Of a stretch of 64,000 nt of DNA, positions 52,906-62,542 are shown piece by piece. A program made the position numbers and the translations under genes. The notes beneath the pieces are model-generated. The model was given only the letters and a program-made list of their open reading frames with translations, was not told where the DNA came from and ran no database searches. The stretch comes from Coprococcus sp. (GTDB taxonomy: Bacteria; Bacillota_A; Clostridia; Lachnospirales; Lachnospiraceae), in contig JAGANU010000007.1 in the NCBI GenBank assembly GCA_017624085.1, positions 1-64,000 of the forward strand. Direction: 5' to 3'. Position 1 is the first letter of the stretch, and each line of letters starts with the position of its first letter.

Positions 52906-53544
52906 ATGGAAGATAACAATAAAAAGAGAGGTTCACTTATAGTAATATCCGGATTTTCAGGTGTTGGAAAGGGAACAGTTGTTAAAAGACTTGTGTCAGA
53001 TTATGGATATGATCTTTCTGTTTCCGCTACAACCAGAGCTCCAAGAGAGGGCGAGGTTGATGGCAGAGAGTACCACTTTATGGCGAGGTCAGAGTTTGAA
53101 CAGCTTATTGATTATGGCGGATTTATTGAGTGGACACAGTATGTAGATAATTACTATGGCACACCAAAGAAATATGTGGAGGAAGGCCTTAAGCAGGGCA
53201 AGAACATTATACTTGAGATTGAGGTTCTTGGAGCTATGAATGTAAAAGAACTGTTTCCGGACGCCCTTCTCATTTTTATATCAGCACCGAGTATAGCTGA
53301 GCTTAAGAACAGACTATCAGGCAGGGGCACCGAGTCCGAAGAGGCTATTTTAAAGAGACTTCTCAGGGCTACTGAGGAGGCCGAGGATATGGAGAAGTAT
53401 GACTACATTGTTATCAATGATGATCTTGAGGAGTGCATCAAGGCAGTAGATGCTGTTATCCGAAGCAACAGCTGCAGGATAGAACATCAGTCGTCATATA
53501 TATCCGGAATAAAAGAAGAGCTTGCACAGATTAAAAAACTTTGA
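52906..53544 (+). CDS. gmk: guanylate kinase
   Basis: Phosphorylates GMP to GDP. The P-loop is ISGFSGVGKGTV, and the GMP-binding region SVSATTRAPREGEVDGREYH and FIEW are present. 212 residues from ATG 52906, which has GCGAGGTGC upstream; an in-frame ATG at 52888 precedes that RBS and is rejected. It is co-oriented with yicC and rpoZ. Enzyme essential for nucleotide supply and, in Firmicutes, inhibited by (p)ppGpp. Confidence 0.96.
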   Translation: MEDNNKKRGSLIVISGFSGVGKGTVVKRLVSDYGYDLSVSATTRAPREGEVDGREYHFMARSEFEQLIDYGGFIEWTQYVDNYYGTPKKYVEEGLKQGKNIILEIEVLGAMNVKELFPDALLIFISAPSIAELKNRLSGRGTESEEAILKRLLRATEEAEDMEKYDYIVINDDLEECIKAVDAVIRSNSCRIEHQSSYISGIKEELAQIKKL

Positions 53545-53607
53545 TAAATTATAGGAGCATAATTAAGCTTGTAATATTTTTATATTAAAGAAAGGGGATA
53601 TAATTCC

Positions 53608-53847
53608 ATGTTACATCCATCATACACAGACCTTATGTCAGCAGTTAATGCAGAGGTAGAGCCGGGCGAGCAGCCGGTTGTTAACAGCAGATATTCAATC
53701 GTGCTTGCAACAGCAAAGAGAGCGCGGGAGATAATAGACGGACAGGAGCCACTTGTTATTGCAGATGCAAAGAAGAAGCCACTTTCAGTTGCAGTAGATG
53801 AGCTTTATCAGGGAAAGGTAAAGATTGTCGGTGCAGATGAGGAATAA
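53608..53847 (+). CDS. rpoZ: RNA polymerase omega subunit
   Basis: Small subunit that stabilises beta-prime. The core motif NSRYSIVLATAKRAREI is typical, followed by KKPLSVAVDELYQGKV. 79 residues. RBS GAAAGGGGATAT precedes ATG 53608. It ends the yicC-gmk-rpoZ unit at a terminator 29 nt downstream. In many Firmicutes coaBC follows; here a MurE-like gene takes that place. Confidence 0.95.
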   Translation: MLHPSYTDLMSAVNAEVEPGEQPVVNSRYSIVLATAKRAREIIDGQEPLVIADAKKKPLSVAVDELYQGKVKIVGADEE

Positions 53848-53875
53848 GGTGCAAAAATAGTTCGTGATATATGGG

Positions 53876-53910
53876 AGGCTGTAGCTTGAATAAGCACAGC
53901 CTTCTATTTT
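53876..53910 (+). terminator. terminator after rpoZ
   Basis: AGGCTGTAGCTT (53876-53887) pairs with AAGCACAGCCT (53892-53902) with one bulged A, followed by TCTATTTTT. Confidence 0.75.
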
Positions 53911-53994
53911 TCTGACACATAAAAAAGCAACAATATACCTTGCCGGCATAATGTAAATAAACAGCATATATGCAAGTAAGGAGTGTGCGTTATC

Positions 53995-55560
53995 ATGAGA
54001 GCATGGGAGCTTGTACAAGGTATATCCTTTGAACTCATCTGCGGAGACATGGAAACCTTTGTGTCGGATATTACGGATGATTCAAGATGTGTAAGGCCGG
54101 GCTGCGTATTTATATGTATATCCGGGGATGTTCATAATGGTCATGACTACATCGAAGATGCACTTGCGAGAGGTGCTGTAGGAGTAATAGTTTCAGAGAG
54201 CTTGAGCCGTGATATGATATTATCTCTTCGCCACAGAGATTGTTTTGCAATATTTGTATATGATATAAAAGCCTGTATTGGCAGGCTGTGCAATAATTTT
54301 TTTGATTGGCCATCAAGGAGACTGAAGCTTGTAGGAGTAACCGGTACAAAGGGAAAAACAACAACTGCCTGCATGATAAGGCACATGCTTGACTCGTGTA
54401 ATTATGGCTGCGGTCTCATAGGAACTTTGGGAATAGATACAGGCTCAGGAATTGTTTCGACTCAGAACACAACCCCAAGCTGTGTTACAATCCATAAAGC
54501 CTTAGCAGAAATGGTGAAAAATGGGCTTTCCTACTGCGTTATGGAGGTGTCCTCCCAGGGAATCATGAAAAACAGAATAGCCGGTATTATATTTGACACA
54601 GGTGTATTTACAAATATATCCTATGACCATGTAGGAAAGAATGAACATAAAACCTTTGAGGAGTACTACAGATGGAAGAGCCATCTGATAACCAAATGTA
54701 AAAATGCCGTAATCTGCAGTGATGATATATACCTGGCAGGGCTTGTAGCAGGTATTAAAGATACCGGATTATATGAAAGAGAGCTAAGTTCCGGGAAAGC
54801 GTGTGACAGAAAAGCTTCCTTGTTGACATATGGACTTTCCTCCGGCGACGTCATGGCAGTAAATCCTCAAAGCATAGTTTCAGGCGAAAAGGGTGGTATG
54901 AGCTTTATTCTACGGTTTGATAGTAAAATGATGAGTACCATAAATGTTGCCTTGCCGGGAATATGCAATGTTGAAAATGCTCTTGCAGCTATAAGCGTTT
55001 CACTAATATATGGACTGACAGCTGATACCATGTCTGCCTCCCTTAGGGATGTTGTTGTTCCCGGCAGAATGGAATATGTACATGTGTCTGACAAATTTAT
55101 GGTCGTAATTGATTATGCCCACAACAGTATAAGTCTAATAAATGCACTAAGCACTCTTCGCAGGTATACTGCCGGAAAAATCATTTGTGTATTTGGCTGT
55201 GGCGGAAACAGGGCAAGACACAGGAGATTTGGCATGGGCAAGGCATCGGGGCTTTATGCGGATGTTACAGTGATAACCTCCGATAATCCAAGATATGAGG
55301 CACCGATTGAAATTATGCATGATATAAAAACAGGCGTAGAGAAAACTTGTGGAAGCTACGTAATGATTGAAGATAGAAAAGAGGCAATAAGGTATGCCCT
55401 TTTACATGCCCAGGAGGGAGATATTGTTCTTCTGGCAGGAAAGGGACATGAAACGTATCAGGAGATATGTGGAAGGAGGCTTCCTATGAATGAGAGAGAG
55501 CTTATAGCCCACATATTAAAGGAGGATAAAGATGGCGTTATATGCGGATGTAATAATTGA
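53995..55560 (+). CDS. MurE-like Mur ligase
   Basis: An ATP-dependent amide ligase most like MurE (UDP-MurNAc-tripeptide synthetase). N-terminal substrate domain: DDSRCVRPGCVFICISGD. Central ATPase: GVTGTKGKTTT (residues 114-124), MEVSSQGI, and DHVGKNEHKTFEEYYRWKS, which contrasts with the usual MurE DHLDYH pattern. C-terminal domain: DYAHNSISL where MurE normally has DYAHTP, GCGGNRAR, SDNPRYEAP (DNPR at 430-433, the diaminopimelate-type signature) and GKGHETYQ. 521 residues. AAGGAG precedes ATG 53995; GTG 53983 overlaps it. The last 29 nt overlap priA. It may be a second, diverged MurE; the true cell-wall murE would lie elsewhere. Confidence 0.85.
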   Translation: MRAWELVQGISFELICGDMETFVSDITDDSRCVRPGCVFICISGDVHNGHDYIEDALARGAVGVIVSESLSRDMILSLRHRDCFAIFVYDIKACIGRLCNNFFDWPSRRLKLVGVTGTKGKTTTACMIRHMLDSCNYGCGLIGTLGIDTGSGIVSTQNTTPSCVTIHKALAEMVKNGLSYCVMEVSSQGIMKNRIAGIIFDTGVFTNISYDHVGKNEHKTFEEYYRWKSHLITKCKNAVICSDDIYLAGLVAGIKDTGLYERELSSGKACDRKASLLTYGLSSGDVMAVNPQSIVSGEKGGMSFILRFDSKMMSTINVALPGICNVENALAAISVSLIYGLTADTMSASLRDVVVPGRMEYVHVSDKFMVVIDYAHNSISLINALSTLRRYTAGKIICVFGCGGNRARHRRFGMGKASGLYADVTVITSDNPRYEAPIEIMHDIKTGVEKTCGSYVMIEDRKEAIRYALLHAQEGDIVLLAGKGHETYQEICGRRLPMNERELIAHILKEDKDGVICGCNN

Positions 55561-57781
55561 TATATCCCATGAAGAGTTAGACAGGACGTTTCAATATATA
55601 GTACCGGATGAGCTTGTAGGTCAGGTTAAGGCAGGCTGTCAGGTGAATATACCATTTGGAAATGGTAATACCATACGAAAAGGGTATGTCATAGGAATTA
55701 CAAATCAGGCTTCCTATGACGTGTCCCGCATGAAGTCTGTGGAGTCCGTGAGCGAGGACGGGCTTCCTGTTGAGGGAAGACTGCTTTCTCTTGCTGCATT
55801 TATAAAGGAAAAGTACGGCTCCACAATGATAAATGCAATACAGACCGTAATGCCTGTAAAAAAGTCGGTAAAACCTGTGTCGGTAAGATATGCATTGCTG
55901 ACAACAGAAGACGTAGATACATTTGAATATAAATATCTAAAGAAAAATGCAAAGGCAAAGCTAAGACTTCTAAGGGCTCTTGCTGTAAGGAAGGTTATGC
56001 CAGTAACTGAGATTTCCTCACTTCTCATGGTATCCTCTCAGACGCTAAAGGCAATGGAAAGTGAAGGGGTGTTAAAGATTACAGAGGATATTACCTATAG
56101 GAGTGTGCTTCCTGACACACAGGGCGTAGAAGAAGCCCCGAAGATAACCCTAAGCGAGGAACAGCAGAGGGCTTTAGATGAGTTTGAGCTTGATTACAAA
56201 CAGGGCAAAAGAGAAACATACCTGCTTCATGGAGTTACGGGAAGTGGAAAGACAGAGGTGTATGTAAGATGTATACAGAAGGTTATTGAAGAAGGAAAGC
56301 AGGCCATTGTTCTTATTCCTGAAATCGCCCTCACATACCAGACTGTCAGATACTTTTCCAGATATTTTAAGGACAGGGTTACGGTGGTGAATTCAAAGCT
56401 CAGCATGGGAGAGAAGTATGACCAGTTTGAGAGAGCAAAAAAGGGCGAGGTAGATGTTGTGATAGGTCCCCGCTCTGCTCTGTTTACTCCATTTGAAAGA
56501 CTGGGACTTATTATTATAGATGAGGAGCACGAAGGAACCTATAAAAGTGATATGCCACCAAAGTATCATGCCAGGGAGGTGGCAATAGAAAGGGCTAGAA
56601 TGGACGGAGCAAGCGTTATACTTGGCTCGGCAACTCCTTCAGTATTCAGCTACAAGAAGGCGATGAGTGGAGAGTTTAAGCTGTGGACACTTAAGAAACG
56701 GGCTCTTGACAGACCTATGGCCCAGACAAGCATTGTGGACCTGAGAGAAGAGCTTAGAAGGGGAAACCGATCGATTATAAGCACGGAGCTGGCGGAGGAT
56801 ATAGCAGATCGTCTTTCACGAAAAGAACAGATAATGCTGTTTATCAATAAAAGAGGCTACAACAGCTTTGTATCCTGCAGAAGCTGCGGAGATGCCATTA
56901 TGTGTCCTCACTGTGATGTGGCGCTTACAAAGCATATTACAAGGAATGATATACCGGCAAAGCTTATATGCCATTACTGTGGCTACAAGATTCCTGCACC
57001 TTCCAGTTGTCCATCCTGCGGCTCTAAGCTTATTGGGGGATATGGTGTAGGCACAGAGAAGGTTGAGGAGGAGATTGGTAGACTTTTTCCTGATGCAAGG
57101 CTTCTTCGAATGGACCGGGATACGACAAACAAGAAGGATTCCTACGAGATGATTCTTGGTGCTTTTTCAAGGGGAGAGGCTGATATATTAATTGGAACCC
57201 AGATGATTGTAAAGGGACATGACTTTAAAAATGTTACTTTAGTTGGCATTTTGCTTGCTGATCTTACACTGTTTGGTGGTGATTACAGAGCCGGGGAGAG
57301 AACCTTTGACCTTGTTGCCCAGGCAGCAGGAAGAGCCGGAAGAGGAAGCGTTCCTGGAAAGGTCGTAATTCAGACCTATAAGCCTGAGAACTATGCCATA
57401 TTATCTGCGGCAAAGCAGGACTATGGCATGTTCTATGAAACAGAGGAGTCATACAGAAGCCTTCTCAGGTATCCTCCTGTGTGGAATATGATGGTTGTAA
57501 TGGTTGCAGGCACTGATAAAGAACAGCTTGCCAATATTATGGATAGGATGTATTCTCTTATAAGAGGAAGGTACATAGGCAAAAGACAGCTGGCACTAAT
57601 CGGTCCGGCAGAGCCGGCGGTACCTAAAATAAAGGATGTGTACAGACAGGTACTCTATGTAAAGGATAAGGACTATGATGTTCTTGTAGAGGTAAAGGAT
57701 TATATCGAGCAGTGGCTTGGTGAGGCAGACGAAGAGGGCATAAGCGTGTTCTTTGATTTTAATCCGCTAAATATGTATTGA
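55532..57781 (+). CDS. priA: primosomal replication restart helicase PriA
   Basis: Restarts stalled replication forks. In order: 3' DNA-binding and winged-helix domains (about 1-190), helicase with Walker A GVTGSGKTE and DEEHEGTYKSD, a zinc-binding insertion (CRSCGDAIMCPHCD ... CHYCGYKI ... CPSCGS), and motifs GTQMIVKGHDF and AAGRAGRG. 749 residues, standard. AAAGGAGGATAAAG precedes ATG 55532, inside the MurE-like gene. It leads the priA-def-fmt-rsmB-rlmN-prpC-prkC block found in most Firmicutes. Confidence 0.97.
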   Translation: MALYADVIIDISHEELDRTFQYIVPDELVGQVKAGCQVNIPFGNGNTIRKGYVIGITNQASYDVSRMKSVESVSEDGLPVEGRLLSLAAFIKEKYGSTMINAIQTVMPVKKSVKPVSVRYALLTTEDVDTFEYKYLKKNAKAKLRLLRALAVRKVMPVTEISSLLMVSSQTLKAMESEGVLKITEDITYRSVLPDTQGVEEAPKITLSEEQQRALDEFELDYKQGKRETYLLHGVTGSGKTEVYVRCIQKVIEEGKQAIVLIPEIALTYQTVRYFSRYFKDRVTVVNSKLSMGEKYDQFERAKKGEVDVVIGPRSALFTPFERLGLIIIDEEHEGTYKSDMPPKYHAREVAIERARMDGASVILGSATPSVFSYKKAMSGEFKLWTLKKRALDRPMAQTSIVDLREELRRGNRSIISTELAEDIADRLSRKEQIMLFINKRGYNSFVSCRSCGDAIMCPHCDVALTKHITRNDIPAKLICHYCGYKIPAPSSCPSCGSKLIGGYGVGTEKVEEEIGRLFPDARLLRMDRDTTNKKDSYEMILGAFSRGEADILIGTQMIVKGHDFKNVTLVGILLADLTLFGGDYRAGERTFDLVAQAAGRAGRGSVPGKVVIQTYKPENYAILSAAKQDYGMFYETEESYRSLLRYPPVWNMMVVMVAGTDKEQLANIMDRMYSLIRGRYIGKRQLALIGPAEPAVPKIKDVYRQVLYVKDKDYDVLVEVKDYIEQWLGEADEEGISVFFDFNPLNMY

Positions 57782-57802
57782 TGTGAAAAGGAGATAATTG
57801 TT

Positions 57803-58273
57803 ATGGCAATAAGAAACATAAGATTTGATGGCGATGATATTCTCAGAAAGGTGTGCAGACCTGTTACAAAGGTGGATGACAGAACACTTATGCTTATTGA
57901 TGATATGTTCGAGACAATGTATGAGGCAAATGGCGTTGGACTTGCTGCCCCACAGGTTGGTATATTAAAGAGAATTGTAGTAATAGATATTGGAGATGAT
58001 AATCCACTTTGTCTAATCAACCCTGAAATAATCGAAGCTGACGGAGAGCAGACGGGGGAGGAGGGCTGCCTTAGTCTTCCGGGGCTTTCAGGACAGGTTA
58101 CAAGACCTATGCATGTGGTATGCAAAGCATTTGATGAGAATATGGATGAGTTTACTGTTGAGGGTGAGGGCCTTCTTGCAAGAGCCATATGTCATGAGCT
58201 GGATCATCTTGATGGCAAGCTCTACAAGGATTTGGCAGAAGGGCCGCTTCATGATGTAAATGCAGCAGGCTAG
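57803..58273 (+). CDS. def: peptide deformylase
   Basis: Removes the formyl group from nascent proteins. The three motifs are [19 protein letters not shown] (metal ligand Cys89) and CHELDHLDG (His131, Glu132, His135). 156 residues, typical. RBS AAAAGGAGATAATTGTT precedes ATG 57803. fmt, the enzyme that adds the formyl group to initiator tRNA, is 11 nt downstream. Confidence 0.97.
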   Translation: MAIRNIRFDGDDILRKVCRPVTKVDDRTLMLIDDMFETMYEANGVGLAAPQVGILKRIVVIDIGDDNPLCLINPEIIEADGEQTGEEGCLSLPGLSGQVTRPMHVVCKAFDENMDEFTVEGEGLLARAICHELDHLDGKLYKDLAEGPLHDVNAAG

Positions 58274-58284
58274 GAGGGTAATTA

Positions 58285-59211
58285 ATGAGAATTATTTTTA
58301 TGGGTACTCCTGATTTTGCAGTGAGTGCATTTAAGGCTATAGTTGATGCAGGACATGAGGTAGTAGCCTGCTTTACCCAGCCTGACAAGGCAAAGGGAAG
58401 GAGCAAAGCTCTGGTTCCAACTCCGGTAAAAGCATTTGCCGTGGAAAGAGATATTCCGGTATATCAGCCGGCAAGGCTTAAAGAGAGTGAGAATGTGGAT
58501 ATCATAAGGAGGATTAATCCTGATGTAATCGTAGTGGCTGCGTATGGTCAGCTGCTTCCGGAAAGCATTCTGAATATTCCAAAGTTAGGCTGTATCAACA
58601 TTCATGCATCTCTTCTTCCGAAGTACAGAGGAGCTGCACCTATAGAATGGGCAATTATGGATGGAGAGAAGAAAACCGGTGTTACGACCATGTATATGGC
58701 AAAGGGCCTTGATACCGGTGATATGATAGAGAAAAAGGTTGTTCCTATATGCGATGATGACACAGGAGCTACACTTACCGATAAGCTTGCTGTATGTGGT
58801 GGAGAGCTTATCCTCTCAACCCTTGACAGGCTTGAAGCAGGAACAGCAACAAGAATTCCGCAGGATGATCGTCTTAGCTGCTATGCCTCCATGCTCAGGA
58901 AGGATATGGGGGAGCTTGACTTTTCAATGCCTGCTGCCCGAATTGAAAGACTGATAAGAGGACTTCAGCCTTGGCCCCTTGCCCATACAACAATAAACGG
59001 TAAGGGTGTTCAGATACTTGGGGCGAAGGTTGTTCCGCTGCCTGAAAGGTATAAGCCGGGGCAGATAGCAGGTGTAACAAAGAAAGCGTTTACCATAGCC
59101 TGCGGGGAGGATGCACTCCTGATAACTTCCTTAAAGCCTGAAGGAAAAAAGGTTATGGAGGCAGCTGCATTTCTTGCAGGAAACAAGCTTGTAGAAGGAC
59201 AGATGATATAG
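58285..59211 (+). CDS. fmt: methionyl-tRNA formyltransferase
   Basis: Formylates initiator Met-tRNA with 10-formyl-THF. The N-terminus RIIFMGTPDFAV and the active-site NIHASLLPKYRGAAPIEWA (Asn, His) are clear, followed by MAKGLDTGDM with the catalytic Asp. The C-terminal tRNA-binding domain begins near residue 210. 308 residues, standard. RBS AGGAGGGTAATTA precedes ATG 58285. rsmB starts one base after the stop. Confidence 0.97.
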   Translation: MRIIFMGTPDFAVSAFKAIVDAGHEVVACFTQPDKAKGRSKALVPTPVKAFAVERDIPVYQPARLKESENVDIIRRINPDVIVVAAYGQLLPESILNIPKLGCINIHASLLPKYRGAAPIEWAIMDGEKKTGVTTMYMAKGLDTGDMIEKKVVPICDDDTGATLTDKLAVCGGELILSTLDRLEAGTATRIPQDDRLSCYASMLRKDMGELDFSMPAARIERLIRGLQPWPLAHTTINGKGVQILGAKVVPLPERYKPGQIAGVTKKAFTIACGEDALLITSLKPEGKKVMEAAAFLAGNKLVEGQMI

Positions 59212-59212
59212 A

Positions 59213-60550
59213 ATGGATAATAATGCCAGAGAGGTCGTTTTAACAACACTTCTTGATATAGAGAAAAACAGCATATTTTCAAATACAGCATTGGGTACAG
59301 CTCTTAGGGCAAATCAGTTTATGAGCAAGCAGGACAGAGCATATATAACCCGTATGGTCGAGGGCGTAACAGAAAAAAGAATTACCCTGGACTATATAAT
59401 TGATCGGTTTTCAAAGACAAAGGTCAAAAAGTGCAAGCCTTTTATCAGATGCCTGCTTCGTATGGGAACCTATGAGCTGTTTTATATGGATTCAGTGTCG
59501 GATTATACAACATGTAATCTATGCGTTGACCTTACAATAAAGCATGGCTTTAAGAGTCTTAAGGGATATGTAAATGGCGTCTTAAGAAGTATAGCAAGAA
59601 ACAAGAATAGCATTTCCTTCCCGGACAAGGATACTGATAAAACAGCATACCTTTCAGTAAAGTATTCTGTTCCGGAAGAGCTGGTAAGTATACTGATGGA
59701 GGATTATGATCTTTCTGCCATTGAGACTATTTTTGAAAGTGGTGAGAAGGACAGGCCTACCGCCATCCGGGTGAATACGGACAAGATAAGTGTTGACGAG
59801 TTCAAAAAGCTGCTTGACGAGGCAGGGATACATGTGCAGAGTGGTCCACTGAATGATACATCCCTTCTTATAAGCGGATATGATTACATTAGAAAAGTGC
59901 CGGGATACATGGATGGCTATTTCACTGTGCAGGATCAAAGCTCCTGCATTGCTGTGAGGGCTGCTGATATAAAAGAGGGAGACCTTGTGGTAGATGTGTG
60001 TGCTGCTCCCGGAGGAAAGACTATGTATGCCTCATTCTTTGCCGGGGAAAAAGGCAGAGTGATATCAAGGGATGTGACAGATAAAAAAACGGAGCTCATA
60101 AGTGACAATGTGGAAAGACTTGGACTAAACAATGTATTTGTTGAGAAGTATGATGCCAGAGAGCTGGATGAGGAGCTCATAGGAAAGGCAGATTGTGTAA
60201 TCGCAGATCTTCCATGCTCAGGTCTTGGAATAATGGGCAGGAAAAATGACATAAAATATAATGTGAGCAGGGATAAGATCGATGAGCTGGTTCTTCTACA
60301 AAGGCAGATACTTGACGTTGTTTCGCAGTATGTAAAGCCCGGCGGAACACTTGTATATTCCACATGCACGATAGACAGAAAAGAGAATGCGGAAAACTCA
60401 GACTGGTTTGTCAGAAATCATGATTTTGAGTACGTGGATATAGACTCATACTTGCCTGAACACGGAGGCGATAAGGGCTACATTACAATGCTTCAGGGCT
60501 TTGATGAATGTGATGGCTTTTTTGTGGCGAGATTTAAAAGAAAAGGTTGA
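59213..60550 (+). CDS. rsmB: 16S rRNA (cytosine-967-C5)-methyltransferase RsmB
   Basis: Methylates C967 of 16S rRNA. Residues 1-135 are a NusB-like RNA-binding domain (MDNNAREVVLTTLLDIEKN). The SAM-dependent domain has VCAAPGGKTMY, DLPCSGLG with one active-site Cys, and YSTCTIDRKEN with the catalytic Cys. 445 residues, normal. The RBS is weak and translation is probably coupled to fmt, one base upstream. Confidence 0.95.
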   Translation: MDNNAREVVLTTLLDIEKNSIFSNTALGTALRANQFMSKQDRAYITRMVEGVTEKRITLDYIIDRFSKTKVKKCKPFIRCLLRMGTYELFYMDSVSDYTTCNLCVDLTIKHGFKSLKGYVNGVLRSIARNKNSISFPDKDTDKTAYLSVKYSVPEELVSILMEDYDLSAIETIFESGEKDRPTAIRVNTDKISVDEFKKLLDEAGIHVQSGPLNDTSLLISGYDYIRKVPGYMDGYFTVQDQSSCIAVRAADIKEGDLVVDVCAAPGGKTMYASFFAGEKGRVISRDVTDKKTELISDNVERLGLNNVFVEKYDARELDEELIGKADCVIADLPCSGLGIMGRKNDIKYNVSRDKIDELVLLQRQILDVVSQYVKPGGTLVYSTCTIDRKENAENSDWFVRNHDFEYVDIDSYLPEHGGDKGYITMLQGFDECDGFFVARFKRKG

Positions 60551-60606
60551 CGTAATTGGCGCAGATAATGATTGGCAGATTACAGACAGGAAAAGAAGGT
60601 ACATGG

Positions 60607-61662
60607 ATGTCAGACAACAATACTTACGATTTGAGATCAATGAGTTTCGATGAGCTTAAGGACTGGGTAGTTTCTGTAGGGCAGCCTGCATTTAGGGCGA
60701 AACAGATCTATCAGTGGTTTCATGAAAAGCTTGTGACAAAAACAGAAGAGATGACCAATCTTCCAAAGCCTCTTAAGGAAGCTGTGGACAAAATGGGAAT
60801 ACTTGATGTGGAGGTTGTTACCAGACTGATTTCCAAGGAGGACGGTACAAACAAGTTCCTTTTTAAGCTTTATGATGGGAACGTTATAGAGAGCGTTCTC
60901 ATGAGATATAAACATGGCAACTCTGTGTGTATATCCTCGCAGGTTGGATGTCGTATGGGCTGCAGGTTTTGTGCTTCCACCATAGGGGGACTTATCAGAA
61001 ATCTTACTCCCTCAGAGATGCTGTCTCAGGTATACAGTATTCAGAAGATAACCGGTGAGAGAGTGTCAAATGTGGTAGTTATGGGAACAGGTGAGCCCCT
61101 TGATAACTTTGACAGCCTTATCCGTTTTATACACATTCTTACGGATGATAAGGGGCTTAATATCAGCCAGAGAAATATTACAGTGTCAAGCTGCGGACTG
61201 GTGCCGGAGATAAGAAGACTTGCAGACCTGAAGCTTTCTATTACATTTGCACTTTCCCTTCATGCTCCGAATGATGTGGAAAGAAGGAGACTTATGCCTA
61301 TAGCAAATAAGTACAGCATAGAAGAGATTCTTTCGGCGTGTGATTATTTCTTTGAAAAGACAGGCAGAAGAATCACATTTGAGTATTCTCTTGTTAAGGG
61401 GGAGAATGACAGCAGACAGAAAGCGCAGGAGCTGGCAAGGCTGCTTAAGGGAAAGAATTGTCATGTTAATCTGATTCCTGTAAATCCGATAAAAGAAAGA
61501 GATTACCAGCGAGCCGATCAGACTGACATTATAAGCTTTAAAAATATACTGGAAAAAAATCAGATTACAGTTACAGTAAGAAGAAGCATGGGACAAGATA
61601 TTAATGCCGCGTGCGGTCAGCTGAGACGAAAATATGAGCAGGAGAGCAGGATGGACGAATAG
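60607..61662 (+). CDS. rlmN: dual-specificity RNA methyltransferase RlmN
   Basis: Radical-SAM enzyme that methylates C2 of A2503 in 23S rRNA and A37 of some tRNAs. The cluster-binding CxxxCxxC is CRMGCRFCAS. The methyl-carrying Cys is in the C-terminal INAACGQLR. Also typical: RAKQIYQWFHEK near the N-terminus and MGTGEPLDNFDS. From ATG 60607 (AGAAGGTAC upstream) the length is 351, the norm. Longer starts at TTG 60556 or ATG 60568 are possible but lack good support. Confidence 0.95.
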   Translation: MSDNNTYDLRSMSFDELKDWVVSVGQPAFRAKQIYQWFHEKLVTKTEEMTNLPKPLKEAVDKMGILDVEVVTRLISKEDGTNKFLFKLYDGNVIESVLMRYKHGNSVCISSQVGCRMGCRFCASTIGGLIRNLTPSEMLSQVYSIQKITGERVSNVVVMGTGEPLDNFDSLIRFIHILTDDKGLNISQRNITVSSCGLVPEIRRLADLKLSITFALSLHAPNDVERRRLMPIANKYSIEEILSACDYFFEKTGRRITFEYSLVKGENDSRQKAQELARLLKGKNCHVNLIPVNPIKERDYQRADQTDIISFKNILEKNQITVTVRRSMGQDINAACGQLRRKYEQESRMDE

Positions 61663-61668
61663 TGCATC

Positions 61669-61697
61669 TTGTTCTTTTTTTACAGTTATGCTAAAAT
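61669..61697 (+). promoter_or_regulatory. putative promoter of prpC-prkC
   Basis: TTGTTC and TAAAAT with a 17-nt spacer, about 105 nt before prpC. The remaining leader has no recognised structure. The pair may also be read from the priA operon. Confidence 0.5.
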
Positions 61698-61803
61698 GAG
61701 CAAGGTTACTGTTGATTAAACAGGGTAAAATGCGCTTTGTGTGCGAATATGCCACATGCAAAAGTAGATTTACCTGCCATATAAAAGGTGTTGGAGAACA
61801 GAC

Positions 61804-62538
61804 ATGAAATCATATGGAATAACAGATGTTGGGAAAAAACGATCCATGAATCAGGATAGTATATTTTTTACGGATGAGGCTATAGGCCCGATTCCGAATC
61901 TGTATATTGTTGCAGATGGAATGGGCGGACATAAGGCTGGTGACGTGGCATCAAAAACAGCAATAGAAGAGGCTGTGACATATGTGAGCGATAGTGAAGT
62001 AAGCAATCCGGTCTCACTTCTGAAGAGAGCAATTATATACGCCAATGATAAGGTGTATAAGCTTTCACTCAGCAATCCGGATGATTATGCAGGAATGGGG
62101 ACCACTTTTGTGGCTGCTGTTATTGTAGATGGAGTTATGTATGTTGCCAATATCGGCGATAGCAGACTGTATATAGTAAATAACGATATCAGACAGATTA
62201 CAATGGACCACTCTCTTGTAGAGGAGCTTATTAGAAACGGTCAGCTGGACAAAGATAAGGGAAGAAATCACCCTGAAAAAAACATAATAACAAGGGCACT
62301 GGGTATAGGTGATGAAGTAGTTCCAGATTTCTTTGAAGTGGAGCTCTCAGCCGATGATAAGATATTGCTTTGCTCAGACGGATTGTCAAATATGGTTGAG
62401 GATGACGAGCTGATGGATATTATTTCGGAGAATGACAATCTTCAGGAAGCAGCAAATAAACTGGTTGAAAGAGCAAATTATTACGGCGGCAAGGATAATA
62501 TTTCTGCCGTTGTTGTGTCAATAGGTTGGGAGGAATAG
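61804..62538 (+). CDS. prpC: PP2C-family Ser/Thr protein phosphatase
   Basis: Removes phosphate from Ser/Thr and opposes the PrkC kinase encoded next. Metal-binding PP2C motifs are present: RSMNQDS, VADGMGGHKAGD, GMGTTFVAAVI, NIGDSRLYI and LLCSDGLSNMV. 244 residues, standard for Stp/PrpC. ATG 61804 is preceded by GGAGAACAGAC. prkC begins 4 nt after the stop, so the two are almost certainly co-expressed. Confidence 0.96.
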   Translation: MKSYGITDVGKKRSMNQDSIFFTDEAIGPIPNLYIVADGMGGHKAGDVASKTAIEEAVTYVSDSEVSNPVSLLKRAIIYANDKVYKLSLSNPDDYAGMGTTFVAAVIVDGVMYVANIGDSRLYIVNNDIRQITMDHSLVEELIRNGQLDKDKGRNHPEKNIITRALGIGDEVVPDFFEVELSADDKILLCSDGLSNMVEDDELMDIISENDNLQEAANKLVERANYYGGKDNISAVVVSIGWEE

Positions 62539-62542
62539 AAGT

